Shown: piece by piece, positions 25,512 through 33,976 of the stretch
How the letters are laid out: every line of letters starts with the position of its first letter
Numbering within the stretch: position 1 is the stretch's first letter
From: Hyphomonas sp. L-53-1-40
Lineage (GTDB): Bacteria > Pseudomonadota > Alphaproteobacteria > Caulobacterales > Hyphomonadaceae
Length of the DNA stretch: 64,000 bases
Reading direction: 5' to 3'
NCBI RefSeq assembly: GCF_000682775.1
Contig: NZ_AWFI01000019.1
Span: 62,001 to 126,000 of the forward strand
The notes under the pieces: generated by a model
What the model saw: the letters and a program-made list of their open reading frames with translations, nothing else
What the model was told of the DNA's origin: nothing
Database searches by the model: none
Translations under genes and position numbers: made by a program

Positions 25512-26093
25512 TTAGCCGTCGAATTTGTAGGAGATGCGCACGCCGATATTGTCCAGGCCCTGATTGCGGCCATTGCCGAGAATCTGGCCGTGGCTGAGAT
25601 GTTCATAGAGCAGTTCTGCGCCCCAAACCTCGTTGATCTTGTAGTGCAGACCAAACGTGGTGCGGAACAGGTCGCGTGACCCGAGCAGGACATGGTCTTC
25701 GGTGAACGCATCACCTTCCGGGCTACCTTGCGGGAAGGGGCTGTTCAGTTCGCCATCATGCAGCACATAGCCCACGCTCGGTTCAAAGGACCATTTGTCC
25801 GAGAAGGGGAAGGACCAATGCAATCCCACGCCGCCAAAGCTTGTATTGCTGTTGGTGCTCAGGCTGCCCATCACATAGGGCTTGGGACTCCAGATCAGGT
25901 CCAGAAACTCCGGAGATGTGAAAAGGAGCTCAGCGCTGATGTTCTGGCCGGGCTCCTTGTTCGCATTGTTGCAGTCGGTGACGCAGATATTTTCCTGCAT
26001 GACGCCCAGCCGGGCTTCGCTCAGAATATCAGCCTGCGCGGATCCGGCGAAGACGGTTGTGGCGGAAAACAGCAAAATGGCGGCGCGGTTCAT
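25512..26093 (-). CDS. pagL: Acyloxyacyl hydrolase / lipid A 3-O-deacylase (PagL-like)
   Basis: A 193-residue outer-membrane beta-barrel with a signal peptide ending near residue 21 (GSAQA). The C-terminus EHLSHGQILGN with LDNIGVRISYKF matches the PagL active-site region, where His and Ser act with an acidic residue. PagL removes the 3-O acyl chain of lipid A, remodelling the outer leaflet. The family call is good; activity is inferred. Confidence 0.83.
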   Translation of the reverse strand: MNRAAILLFSATTVFAGSAQADILSEARLGVMQENICVTDCNNANKEPGQNISAELLFTSPEFLDLIWSPKPYVMGSLSTNSNTSFGGVGLHWSFPFSDKWSFEPSVGYVLHDGELNSPFPQGSPEGDAFTEDHVLLGSRDLFRTTFGLHYKINEVWGAELLYEHLSHGQILGNGRNQGLDNIGVRISYKFDG

Positions 26094-26160
26094 ACATTAC
26101 CCCGAATTAACGTTAATACACAAAGATGGAAGTCAATGCGGCACCGTCAAGCGCGTTCCG

Positions 26161-26748
26161 TCAGCTTTTTCCTCGCGCCCAGCGTTGGGTGGCATTTGCG
26201 ACACGTTCACCGAACAATTCCGCCGTCTTCAGATCAGCCGCATCGGGCCCATCTTCGGCGGATAGATCGGTGAGGGCCTGTGTGGCGAGTCCATTGGAAT
26301 GCCCAGCGCGGTTGAGCGCTTCCGAGAAATCGTGGCCCGAAGCATTGAATCCGGACTTCATGCCGAAATTCACCCAGATCATGCCTTGTTGCGCGGCGAG
26401 GGTGGCGAACTGGGCGAGCGTGCCGGACTTGTCGCCGGACAGAGAGCCGGAATTGGTGAAACCTGCGGCGATCTTGTCTTTCCAGGCATCGGTGAACCAG
26501 GCCTTGGAAGAGGCATCCATGAACTGTTTCATCGGCGCTGAGGCGGAGCCCATATAAGTCGGCGCGCCAAAGATGATGGCGTCGGCCGCAGCCAGCTCGT
26601 CCCAAGGGCCAGCCTCAGGGGAGGCAAGGTCTTCGGCCTTGTAGAGCGTGACCTCGGTGTCGGTGGTTGCGGCGCCCTTGCGCACGTGTTCGGCAACCTT
26701 GGCCGTGTGGCCATAGCCGGAGTGATATACGATCGCGATCTTGGTCAT
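26161..26748 (-). CDS. Flavodoxin family / NAD(P)H-dependent FMN protein
   Basis: A 195-residue protein starting MTKIAIVYHSGYGHTAKVAEH, the FMN phosphate-binding loop of WrbA/flavodoxin-type proteins, with FGAPTYMGSASAPMKQFMD as the second flavin contact. ATG 26748 has AAGGA upstream. It probably carries out two-electron reduction of quinones or other acceptors. It lies between pagL and serA on the same strand. Confidence 0.85.
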   Translation of the reverse strand: MTKIAIVYHSGYGHTAKVAEHVRKGAATTDTEVTLYKAEDLASPEAGPWDELAAADAIIFGAPTYMGSASAPMKQFMDASSKAWFTDAWKDKIAAGFTNSGSLSGDKSGTLAQFATLAAQQGMIWVNFGMKSGFNASGHDFSEALNRAGHSNGLATQALTDLSAEDGPDAADLKTAELFGERVANATQRWARGKS

Positions 26749-26860
26749 GAGGATGTCCTTTCGTGTTGAAAGGAGCAAATAGGACGGGCGATCCCTCGGA
26801 TCAGCCCGCCCCATTCGAATAGGATTTATGCAAGTCCGGTATGAAAGCCGGCCTGAATTG

Positions 26861-28456
26861 CTAGAAGGTCAGCACTTTCGCATAACGCACCTGGGGCAGG
26901 CCCTCGAGCGTCTCCATCATGTCTGCGGGTGGCACCGCATCAATGCCAATCAGGGCAATCGCCTCTTCACCGGCCGCCGTGCGGCCGAGATGGAAGGTGG
27001 CGATGTTGATGCCGGCCTCGCCGAGCAACTGGCCGAGCGCGCCGATGAAGCCCGGCTTGTCGAGATTGTTGACGTAGAGCGTGACCGGCGAGAAATCGCC
27101 TTCCAGCGCCATGCCCTTCACTTCGACAATGCGGGGCTGACCGGCGATGATCGTGCCGGCCAGCGTGCGCCAGCCGCCCTCGGGGGCGTTCTTCGTCGCC
27201 TTGGTTTTCACCTTGACGCGGATCAGGCTGTCATAGACCGGGCTGTCCTCGGTTTTGGTCTCGGTCAGCTTGACGCCGCTGTCGGCAAGGATGGCTGGCG
27301 CAGACACCATGTTCACATCACCGCGCGAGGCGCGCAGCATGCCAGCCAGCAGGGCCGCCGTCAGCGGCTTGCGGTTGAGGTCAGCGACTTCGCCTTCATA
27401 TTCGATGACGACTTCATCATAGCCGAAATCCGAAATCTGGCCTGCAAAGCTGCCGAGCTTTTCCGCCAGCGCCGCGAAAGGCTTGATGCGGGGAGCTTCC
27501 TCGGCCGTGATCGACGGCATGTTGAGAGCGTTGGTCACTGCGCCGGAGAGCAGATAGTCCGACATCTGTTCGGCGACCTGCAGGGCGACGTTCTCCTGTG
27601 CCTCGGCCGTTGCCGCGCCAAGGTGCGGCGTAGCGATGAAGTTCTTCGTGCTGAACAGAACATTGTCTTTGGCGGGCTCTACTGCGAACACGTCAAAGGC
27701 AGCGGCCTGGATATGCCCGCTTTCGAGCAGGTCTTTCACGGCTTCCTCGTCGACAAGGCCGCCGCGTGCACAGTTGACCAGGATCAGGCCCTTCTTTGTC
27801 TTCTCCAGCGCTTCGCGGGAGAGAACATTCTTGGTCTGCTCCGTCAGCGGAACGTGCAGTGTGATGACGTCTGCGCGGGTGAGGAGGTCTTCGAGTTCAA
27901 CCTTTTCTACCCCCAGTTCCACAGCGCGTTCGTCGGTCAGGAACGGATCATAGGCAGCGACCTTCATTTTCAGGCCGATGGCGCGCTCGGCAACACGGCT
28001 GCCGATATTGCCACAGCCGATCAGGCCGAGCGTCTTGTAGGAAACTTCGGTGCCCATATAGCCGGATTTCGGCCATTTGCCTTCTTGCGTCTCGGCATTC
28101 GCCGCAGGGATCTGGCGGGCGGCGGCGAACATCATGGCGATGGCGTGCTCGGCCGTCGTGATGGCGTTGCCGAAGGGCGTGTTCATCACGACCACGCCCT
28201 TGGCGGTGGCGGCCTTGATGTCGATATTGTCGACGCCGATACCGGCCCGGCCGATGACTTTCAAGTTCTTGGCGGCGGCGATGACGTCCGCATTCGGCTT
28301 ACAGGCCGAGCGGACGACGAGGCCGTCATATTCCGGAATCTCCGCGATCAGTTCTTCCGTGTTCAGACCGGTCTTTGTGATGGTTTCGATGCCACGCGCG
28401 TGGAAGATTTCCACGGCGGCGGGAGAGAGTTTGTCTCCGATGAGGACTTTGGGCAT
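26861..28456 (-). CDS. serA: D-3-phosphoglycerate dehydrogenase
   Basis: A 531-residue long-form enzyme. It has an N-terminal catalytic domain, a Rossmann motif GCGNIGSRVAERA at about residue 150, the catalytic Arg/Glu/His of the family (HLGAATAEA contains the His), an intervening domain and a C-terminal ACT domain (residues about 455-531). It oxidises 3-phosphoglycerate, the first step of serine synthesis. It lies downstream of serC with one gene between them. Confidence 0.96.
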   Translation of the reverse strand: MPKVLIGDKLSPAAVEIFHARGIETITKTGLNTEELIAEIPEYDGLVVRSACKPNADVIAAAKNLKVIGRAGIGVDNIDIKAATAKGVVVMNTPFGNAITTAEHAIAMMFAAARQIPAANAETQEGKWPKSGYMGTEVSYKTLGLIGCGNIGSRVAERAIGLKMKVAAYDPFLTDERAVELGVEKVELEDLLTRADVITLHVPLTEQTKNVLSREALEKTKKGLILVNCARGGLVDEEAVKDLLESGHIQAAAFDVFAVEPAKDNVLFSTKNFIATPHLGAATAEAQENVALQVAEQMSDYLLSGAVTNALNMPSITAEEAPRIKPFAALAEKLGSFAGQISDFGYDEVVIEYEGEVADLNRKPLTAALLAGMLRASRGDVNMVSAPAILADSGVKLTETKTEDSPVYDSLIRVKVKTKATKNAPEGGWRTLAGTIIAGQPRIVEVKGMALEGDFSPVTLYVNNLDKPGFIGALGQLLGEAGINIATFHLGRTAAGEEAIALIGIDAVPPADMMETLEGLPQVRYAKVLTF

Positions 28457-28460
28457 TGGT

Positions 28461-28853
28461 CTAATTTTCTCTTTTCAGTATCTTCAGGAGTCCTGACATG
28501 AGTTCGTCAGGCATAAATTCGGGAATGTCTGCAGCAAGAGCTGCTCTTGCGACGTCTTCAATTTGGCTTCGAAAATTCAGAGCTTCAGGTTCTTCCGCGC
28601 AACCGACAACGTTCTTCAAAAGATCGCCGGGATACATATCGCCTTCCAGCCAAGGGTCCGACATCAATCGTCCAAGGGCCACGGGAAGCAGATGTTTCAG
28701 ATGAATCCGCTGACCGACCAGCAAGCGAACACCTTCGTTAGTGAGCATGGATACATCAGTTTTGACGTACTTCGCACACTTTCGAACAAGCGGGGTCGCA
28801 TCCGACTCGGGATCGGGCCAGCGTGAGCCAGAAAGCTCTTCGAGCGTTGCCAT
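28461..28853 (-). CDS. CdiI-type immunity protein inserted between serC and serA
   Basis: A 130-residue protein whose core LTNEGVRLLVGQRIHLKHL with LMSDPWLEGDMYPGDLL matches the contact-dependent growth inhibition immunity family (CdiI_2 type, as I recall the family pattern). ATG 28853 gives a normal length. The gaps are 10 bp to serC and 4 bp to serA, so it is embedded in the serine operon. No CdiA toxin is nearby; it is an orphan immunity protein or has been recruited to another job. Confidence 0.7.
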   Translation of the reverse strand: MATLEELSGSRWPDPESDATPLVRKCAKYVKTDVSMLTNEGVRLLVGQRIHLKHLLPVALGRLMSDPWLEGDMYPGDLLKNVVGCAEEPEALNFRSQIEDVARAALAADIPEFMPDELMSGLLKILKREN

Positions 28854-28863
28854 TGGGTAATCC

Positions 28864-30027
28864 TCAGAGTGTTGCAGCTTCCTGGGCGAAGGCCCAGTCA
28901 AGCCAGGGCGTCAGCTTGGCGACGTCGGATGGCTCAACCGAGCCGCCACACCAGATGCGCAGTCCCGGAGGGGCCTTGGCGTATCCAGCCGCGTCAAAGC
29001 AGGCATTCTCGGCTTCGAGCCGTTTCATCATCGTCTTTACGAAGGCGCGCTGGGCGTCCTCATCCAGGTTGGCCACGCGGGGATCGACTATCTTGAAGGT
29101 TACGCCCGTATTGGAGCGGACATCCGCATCCGGACAAAGGAAGTCGACCCAGTCTGTCTTGGCGACCCAGTCCGTGAGATGCGCAAGGCTCTCGTCGGAG
29201 CGGGCCTTCATGCCCTTCCAGCCGCCGAGGCTTTCGCACCAGTCGAGCGCCTGCAGATAGTCTTCCACGCACAGCATGCTTGGCGTGTTGATCGTGGCGC
29301 CTGCGAAGAGGTCCTCGTTCAGCTTGCCGCCTTTGGTCATGCGGAACAGCTTCGGCAGGGCGCGATCCGGCGTATAGGTTTCGAGACGGCGGACGGCGTT
29401 CGGTGACAGAATCAGCATGCCGTGGGCCGCTTCCCCGCCAAGGCATTTCTGCCAGGAATAGGTCACGACATCGAGCTTGGCCCATTCAATGTCCTGCGCG
29501 AAGGCGGCAGAGGTCGCGTCGCAGATCACGACACGGTCCGGGTTCGGCTTGATCCAGTCTGCATTCGGCACGCGCACACCAGAGGTCGTGCCGTTCCAGG
29601 TGAAAATGATGTCCGCATCATCGCGCGCCTTGGAGAAATCCGGCAGCTCGCCATAGTCGGCGCCGTATGTCTCACACTCAGGCAGCTTCAATTGCTTGGT
29701 GGCATCGGTGACCCAGTCCTGGCCGAAGCTTTCCCAGGCGAACACGTCCACGGGCTTTGCGCCCAGCATGGACCACATGCACATCTCGACGGCACCGGTA
29801 TCGGACGCAGGCACAATGGCCACGCGATAATCGTCCGGAATACCGAGAATGGCTTTCGACCGGTCAATCGCGGCTTTCAGCTTCTTCTTCGCATCACCGG
29901 AACGGTGCGAGCGGCCAAGAGCGGCGGTTTCAAGTTTTTCGAGGGAAAATCCGGGACGCTTTGCAGTCGGACCGGAAGAAAAGTGCGGGCATGCTGGCAG
30001 CACGCCGGGTTTGGCGACATTCGTCAT
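28864..30027 (-). CDS. serC: Phosphoserine aminotransferase
   Basis: A 387-residue PLP enzyme of the alphaproteobacterial SerC type: ACPHFSSGPTAKRPG at the N-terminus, GAVEMCMWSMLG, and the PLP Lys in TYSWQKCLGGE. It transaminates 3-phosphohydroxypyruvate to phosphoserine. It is first in the serC-cdiI-serA operon, behind a structured leader. Confidence 0.95.
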   Translation of the reverse strand: MTNVAKPGVLPACPHFSSGPTAKRPGFSLEKLETAALGRSHRSGDAKKKLKAAIDRSKAILGIPDDYRVAIVPASDTGAVEMCMWSMLGAKPVDVFAWESFGQDWVTDATKQLKLPECETYGADYGELPDFSKARDDADIIFTWNGTTSGVRVPNADWIKPNPDRVVICDATSAAFAQDIEWAKLDVVTYSWQKCLGGEAAHGMLILSPNAVRRLETYTPDRALPKLFRMTKGGKLNEDLFAGATINTPSMLCVEDYLQALDWCESLGGWKGMKARSDESLAHLTDWVAKTDWVDFLCPDADVRSNTGVTFKIVDPRVANLDEDAQRAFVKTMMKRLEAENACFDAAGYAKAPPGLRIWCGGSVEPSDVAKLTPWLDWAFAQEAATL

Positions 30028-30110
30028 CTGTTTTTACTCCTATCCTCACAGATAGGCTGGGCACCGTTGGGGGCGCCTGGCCCGCCGCGTCTGTCTCACA
30101 TTTCCATGGG
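30028..30110 (-). promoter_or_regulatory. serC leader element (RF00517-like)
   Basis: Upstream of serC the minus strand contains two hairpins: GGCGCC/GGTGCC (plus positions 30060-30077) and CCTATC/GATAGG (30039-30056). The second holds part of the GAGGATAGGAG ribosome-binding region, so it could hide the site. Position, lineage and layout match the alphaproteobacterial serC leader. The family name is from memory, without a covariance-model check. Confidence 0.5.
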
Positions 30111-30163
30111 ACGCGCAAATGACATTATTGCGTCTGGTGTAGCGGGGTGCTTCACTTCGGCTC

Positions 30164-31000
30164 ATGACCCTCACCATTCACCGCCTGTCGGGCACTCTGG
30201 GTGCCGAAATCCATGGAGCAAACCTGCTCGCTGGGCTGTCCAATGCCGATTTCGATGAGATCCATCAGGCTTTCCTGGATCACAAGGTGATTGTTCTGCG
30301 CGGCCAGCACGGTTTGTCGCCAGACCAGCAGAAGGATTTTGCCCGCCGCTTCGGCACGCTGAACATTCACCCCTATGTGAAGGGGATGGATGACCATCCG
30401 GAACTCATGGAGATCATCAAGGAGCCGGACGAGAAAACCAATTTCGGTGGCGGCTGGCATTCCGACATGAGCTTCCTTGAGGAGCCAGCGCTCGGCTCGG
30501 TCCTGCACGCCATCGACGTGCCGCCCTATGGTGGGGACACATTATTCGCTGACCAGCAGGCCGCCTATGATCGGCTGTCCGATGGGCTGAAGGCCACGCT
30601 GCAAGGTATGACCGCCATCCATACGGCCAGCAAGGAATACGGCGCGGATGGCTATTCCGCTGCCGTGCGCCAGTCGATGGACGCCAAAGCCGCGCCCGAT
30701 GCGCCGGAATACGAACACCCCGTTATCCGCACGCATCCGGAAACGGGACGCAAGGGCCTGTTCATCAACCCGGCTTTCACGCTGCGCTTTGCCGGCTGGA
30801 GCCGGAAGGAAAGCCGGCCGCTGCTCAACTATCTGTTCGACCTGTCACGGGAAGAGCGCAATACGTGCCGCGTGCGCTGGCAGGAGGGCGACGTGACCAT
30901 GTGGGACAATCGCTGTGTCTGGCATTATGCGCTGAATGATTATCACGGCCATCGCCGTCATATGCGCCGGGCGACGATCAATGGTGACAAGCCGCGCTAG
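30164..31000 (+). CDS. TauD/TfdA-family Fe(II)/2-oxoglutarate dioxygenase
   Basis: A 278-residue protein. The iron-binding facial triad is seen in GGWHSDMSF (His99, Asp101) and the distal His near CVWHYALNDYHG; the 2-oxoglutarate-binding Arg is in HRRHMRRATI. It probably hydroxylates an organic acid, sulfonate or similar small molecule. It is divergent from serC; its 3' end overlaps the convergent YhhN gene by 4 bp. Confidence 0.9.
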   Translation: MTLTIHRLSGTLGAEIHGANLLAGLSNADFDEIHQAFLDHKVIVLRGQHGLSPDQQKDFARRFGTLNIHPYVKGMDDHPELMEIIKEPDEKTNFGGGWHSDMSFLEEPALGSVLHAIDVPPYGGDTLFADQQAAYDRLSDGLKATLQGMTAIHTASKEYGADGYSAAVRQSMDAKAAPDAPEYEHPVIRTHPETGRKGLFINPAFTLRFAGWSRKESRPLLNYLFDLSREERNTCRVRWQEGDVTMWDNRCVWHYALNDYHGHRRHMRRATINGDKPR

Positions 31001-31650
31001 GCGAGGTTGCTGAGCACGCCCCAGGCGATCAGGGCCTGACCGCCATAATAGAGAAACCAGAGCGCGATAGAGGGCAGGGCGGGTTTCGGCGCGTCCGCTG
31101 GCCTGACAAATAATTGAAACGACAGGATCACATCTGACGCGATGAACATGAGCGCGCCCAGCAGGACAAGAAGATAAGCGGGCTCGAGCCTCAGGGCGGC
31201 AGCGCCCATCATCAGGATGATGCCGCCATATCCGATCACCGGCAGGCGCATGTCCTTTGTGACCCACGGCGCCAGCCAGCGAATGAAAACAACCCCGCAG
31301 GCGATCAGGCCAATCTGTGCTGCGAGGATCAACAGGGTCCGGTCGGCCTGGGGCAGCGCCCAGAACAGGGCGATATAGGCGACATGCGCGGCAAAGAACG
31401 CGCCCATGCCAGGCAGAAGGAATTTGTCATTTTCGTCGGCCTCAAGGAAGAAATCACCAAGAGAACTGAGGGCCAGCCCGGCCACCAGCAGGACTGGGCC
31501 GCCCAGCAAATATGCCCACAGCGCCAGCAGGGCGGTGGAGCCGGTTTTCACGATCAGCTTGAGCAGGTTGTGCGGTCGCCAGCAGAAGGCCGTGCCGTAC
31601 AGGACGCCGAGGACCATCGATGTGAGCAGGACGCCAGTTGGAAGTGTCAC
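30997..31650 (-). CDS. YhhN/TMEM86-family membrane protein (lysoplasmalogenase-like)
   Basis: A 217-residue protein with seven to eight hydrophobic segments. Family landmarks are LSSLGDFFLE in the middle and FIASDVILSF toward the C-terminus, which carry the conserved Asp residues of the YhhN/alkenyl lysophospholipid hydrolase family. It probably acts on lysophospholipids or ether lipids in the membrane. It follows the DUF1232 gene on the same strand after 4 bp. Confidence 0.85.
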   Translation of the reverse strand: MTLPTGVLLTSMVLGVLYGTAFCWRPHNLLKLIVKTGSTALLALWAYLLGGPVLLVAGLALSSLGDFFLEADENDKFLLPGMGAFFAAHVAYIALFWALPQADRTLLILAAQIGLIACGVVFIRWLAPWVTKDMRLPVIGYGGIILMMGAAALRLEPAYLLVLLGALMFIASDVILSFQLFVRPADAPKPALPSIALWFLYYGGQALIAWGVLSNLA

Positions 31651-31654
31651 CGGA

Positions 31655-32056
31655 TCAGTCTGCGCGCTTGACCGGTTCCGGCAGGCGAAGCAGGCGTCGC
31701 GCCATGCCGCGATGCACGTCTTTCACATGCATGCCGACAATACCCAGTGCCGTGGCCAGCACGGTTGCGTCATCTGTAAAACCGAGCCCGGCCAGGAAAT
31801 CCGGCAGCAAGTCGATCGGCATCACGAAATAGGCGGCTGCGGCAAACAGAACGCCTTTTGCCTTCAACGGTGTATTCGGATCGCGCGCGGCGAAATAAGC
31901 TGCCGCAAGGTCATCCGCGAACGGTATCTTTCCCGCAACGCGCAGCAGCTTGGGCACGAGCCCTCTCGTGTCGCGTTCAAGGCGCTCGACCGATTGCGGT
32001 GTGAACCGTCCATCGGCGTCCTCGACCATGTTGATAATTTCCGCTGCGTCAGACAT
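31655..32056 (-). CDS. YkvA/DUF1232 family protein
   Basis: A 133-residue protein with the DUF1232 core, AAAYFVMPIDLLPDFLAGLGFTDD. The core forms a short hydrophobic hairpin and suggests membrane association. Function is unknown in the family. It probably forms an operon with the YhhN gene. Confidence 0.85.
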   Translation of the reverse strand: MSDAAEIINMVEDADGRFTPQSVERLERDTRGLVPKLLRVAGKIPFADDLAAAYFAARDPNTPLKAKGVLFAAAAYFVMPIDLLPDFLAGLGFTDDATVLATALGIVGMHVKDVHRGMARRLLRLPEPVKRAD

Positions 32057-32121
32057 TGCGAACTCCTGTCAGCACTATAGACCAGCAGTGTATCAACAAA
32101 AACAAGGGAGGGCAGCAGCCC

Positions 32122-32901
32122 ATGGAACTGAACTCGAATATCTCTGCCGTTATTACAGGTGGCGCATCCGGCCTTGGTGCTGCAACCGCCCGTAAGCTGG
32201 CATCGCAGGGCGTGAAAGTCGCTCTTTTCGATCTGAATGAGGAGAAGGGCGAAGCTCTCGCCAAGGAACTCGGCGGCGTTTTCTGCAAGGTGAACGTGAC
32301 TGACGAAGAGTCTGTGGATGCCGGTTTTGCAAAATCCCGCGCTGCTATTGGCCAGGAACGCATCCTCGTCAATTGCGCCGGTACGGGCAATGCCATCAAG
32401 ACGGCCAGCCGTAATCGGGAAACAGGTGAGATCACCCATTTCCCGCTCGACAAGTTCAACATGATTATCCAGATCAACCTTGTCGGCACCTTCCGCTGCA
32501 TTGCAAAGTCTGCGGCCGGTATGATGACGCTGGATCCGATCGACGGTGAGCGCGGCGCAATCGTGAACACGGCGTCTGTTGCTGCTGAAGACGGTCAGAT
32601 GGGCCAGGCATCCTACTCCGCCTCCAAGGGCGGTGTTGTTGGCATGACCCTGCCAATCGCGCGCGACCTTGCTCGCGAACTGATCCGCGTCAACACGATC
32701 CTGCCGGGTATCTTCAACACCCCGCTGATGCAGGGCGCACCTGACAATGTGAAACAGGCGCTTGCCGCTTCGGTGCCAAACCCTGCTCGTCTCGGTAACC
32801 CGGACGAATATGCGTCACTCGCATGTGAGATGCTCAGCAATGGCTACTTCAATGGCGAAGACGTTCGCCTCGACGGTGCCATTCGCATGGCTCCGCGCTG
32901 A
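32122..32901 (+). CDS. Short-chain dehydrogenase/reductase (3-hydroxyacyl-CoA dehydrogenase type II-like)
   Basis: A 259-residue SDR. The cofactor motif is TGGASGLG; there are also NCAGTG, Ser of the catalytic triad in VNTASVAAEDG, and the YSASKGG (YxxxK) motif. The layout, including FNTPLMQGAPDNVKQALAASVP, resembles HSD17B10-like 3-hydroxyacyl-CoA dehydrogenases of fatty-acid oxidation. ATG 32122 follows AAGGGAGG. Confidence 0.9.
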   Translation: MELNSNISAVITGGASGLGAATARKLASQGVKVALFDLNEEKGEALAKELGGVFCKVNVTDEESVDAGFAKSRAAIGQERILVNCAGTGNAIKTASRNRETGEITHFPLDKFNMIIQINLVGTFRCIAKSAAGMMTLDPIDGERGAIVNTASVAAEDGQMGQASYSASKGGVVGMTLPIARDLARELIRVNTILPGIFNTPLMQGAPDNVKQALAASVPNPARLGNPDEYASLACEMLSNGYFNGEDVRLDGAIRMAPR

Positions 32902-32931
32902 TCGGCTCACGCCGTCTCAGCACGCTTCAAA

Positions 32932-32965
32932 GGCCCGCTCCCGGTTCTCGGGGGCGGGCCTCTTT
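32932..32965 (+). terminator. Intrinsic terminator after the SDR gene
   Basis: An 11-bp stem GGCCCGCTCCC/GGGGGCGGGCC (one G-U) with a 7-nt loop and TCTTT after it. Confidence 0.7.
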
Positions 32966-33018
32966 AATGGAAGCGGGCTACGAGGACGGAAAGGGAGCCC
33001 GGCTCCCGGTCGTCCCCT

Positions 33019-33780
33019 TTACTGTCCCTTGCGTTGTTTTACGCCTTCCTCGTCAGCAATCGCGCGATCTTCGTCATTGAAGATGATTTCTGCTTCCTCG
33101 CCTTTGCCATAGGCGCGGGATTTCTTGGCCAGTGCCGACATGGAGTCTCGCATTGAGCCTTGGCCTACCGCCATTGTTTTCGCGGCGGAAACACCAACGG
33201 CTTCGGCATCGTCAAAGCGGGCAAATTCTGCGCCGAGGAAGACGACTTCCCAACCTTTTGCCTCGGCCCTGTCGAGCGCGGCCTTGGCACCATCGCGGGT
33301 AAGCTCACGAGATGAGTTCTCCAGACCGTCCGTCATGATCACGATCACAGCCTTTTCCGGATCGTCAGCCTCGGCCAGCGACACCATCCGGCCAATCGCG
33401 TCAAACAGGGGTGTCATCCCCCGCGGATTGGCTTCCTCATTGGTAACATCCGTCCAGTCTTCGGCACCGACTTTCTCGCGCAAGACATCAAACTGCATGC
33501 TCTCCTGAAAATCGAAGATGGCGAGCGTCACATCGGTTTTAATGTCGCTACCCTCGATTTCTCCTTCATCGGCCTCGCCGACGCTCGCGGCATAGGCATT
33601 CACGGATGTGAGGGCTTCATCCCAGATGCTGCTCATCGAGCCGGTGCGGTCGAGCAGGATGTAGGAATGCACCGCCCCCGGATCATCGTCCGGCTCCGGT
33701 GCGGGTATCTTGGCGGAGGCTGGCCCCATCAGGGCGATGGCGGCTGCGCCGGCGGCGAGTGTTGTGATGAGCTTTTTCAT
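33019..33780 (-). CDS. Secreted von Willebrand factor A domain protein
   Basis: A 253-residue protein with a signal peptide (MKKLITTLAAGAAAIALMG, cleavage after ASA) and a vWA domain with the MIDAS signature DRTGSMS, then TPLFDAIG and IMTDGLENSS. It is probably a periplasmic protein involved in metal-dependent protein contacts. ATG 33780 is chosen for the signal peptide. A CtrA-like half-perfect site lies about 90 bp upstream. Confidence 0.85.
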   Translation of the reverse strand: MKKLITTLAAGAAAIALMGPASAKIPAPEPDDDPGAVHSYILLDRTGSMSSIWDEALTSVNAYAASVGEADEGEIEGSDIKTDVTLAIFDFQESMQFDVLREKVGAEDWTDVTNEEANPRGMTPLFDAIGRMVSLAEADDPEKAVIVIMTDGLENSSRELTRDGAKAALDRAEAKGWEVVFLGAEFARFDDAEAVGVSAAKTMAVGQGSMRDSMSALAKKSRAYGKGEEAEIIFNDEDRAIADEEGVKQRKGQ

Positions 33781-33866
33781 GCGTGCGTCCCTGTCCAGAA
33801 ATCTACATCGGGCCACCCGGCCTGATGCATGTTAATCTCCGGGCGAAATCGGGCACACATGTGGCA

Positions 33867-33881
33867 TTAACGCGTTGTTAG
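33867..33881. promoter_or_regulatory. CtrA-like box, one mismatch
   Basis: TTAA-CGCGTTG-TTAG matches TTAA-N7-TTAA except for the last base. It lies upstream of the vWA gene. Confidence 0.35.
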
Positions 33882-33976
33882 AAAGGAAATCGGGTGCGAA
33901 CGACTGTCCGCACCCGGTGAATATGAGCAGCTGTTCATATTGGCTGCTATAGGCGTAAGATTTCCGAGCTGGAAAT

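Noticed and set aside
26828-28501. Plus-strand frame of 557 codons opposite serA
   Set aside because: Antisense shadow of serA; His/Gly/Arg-rich with no recognisable domain.
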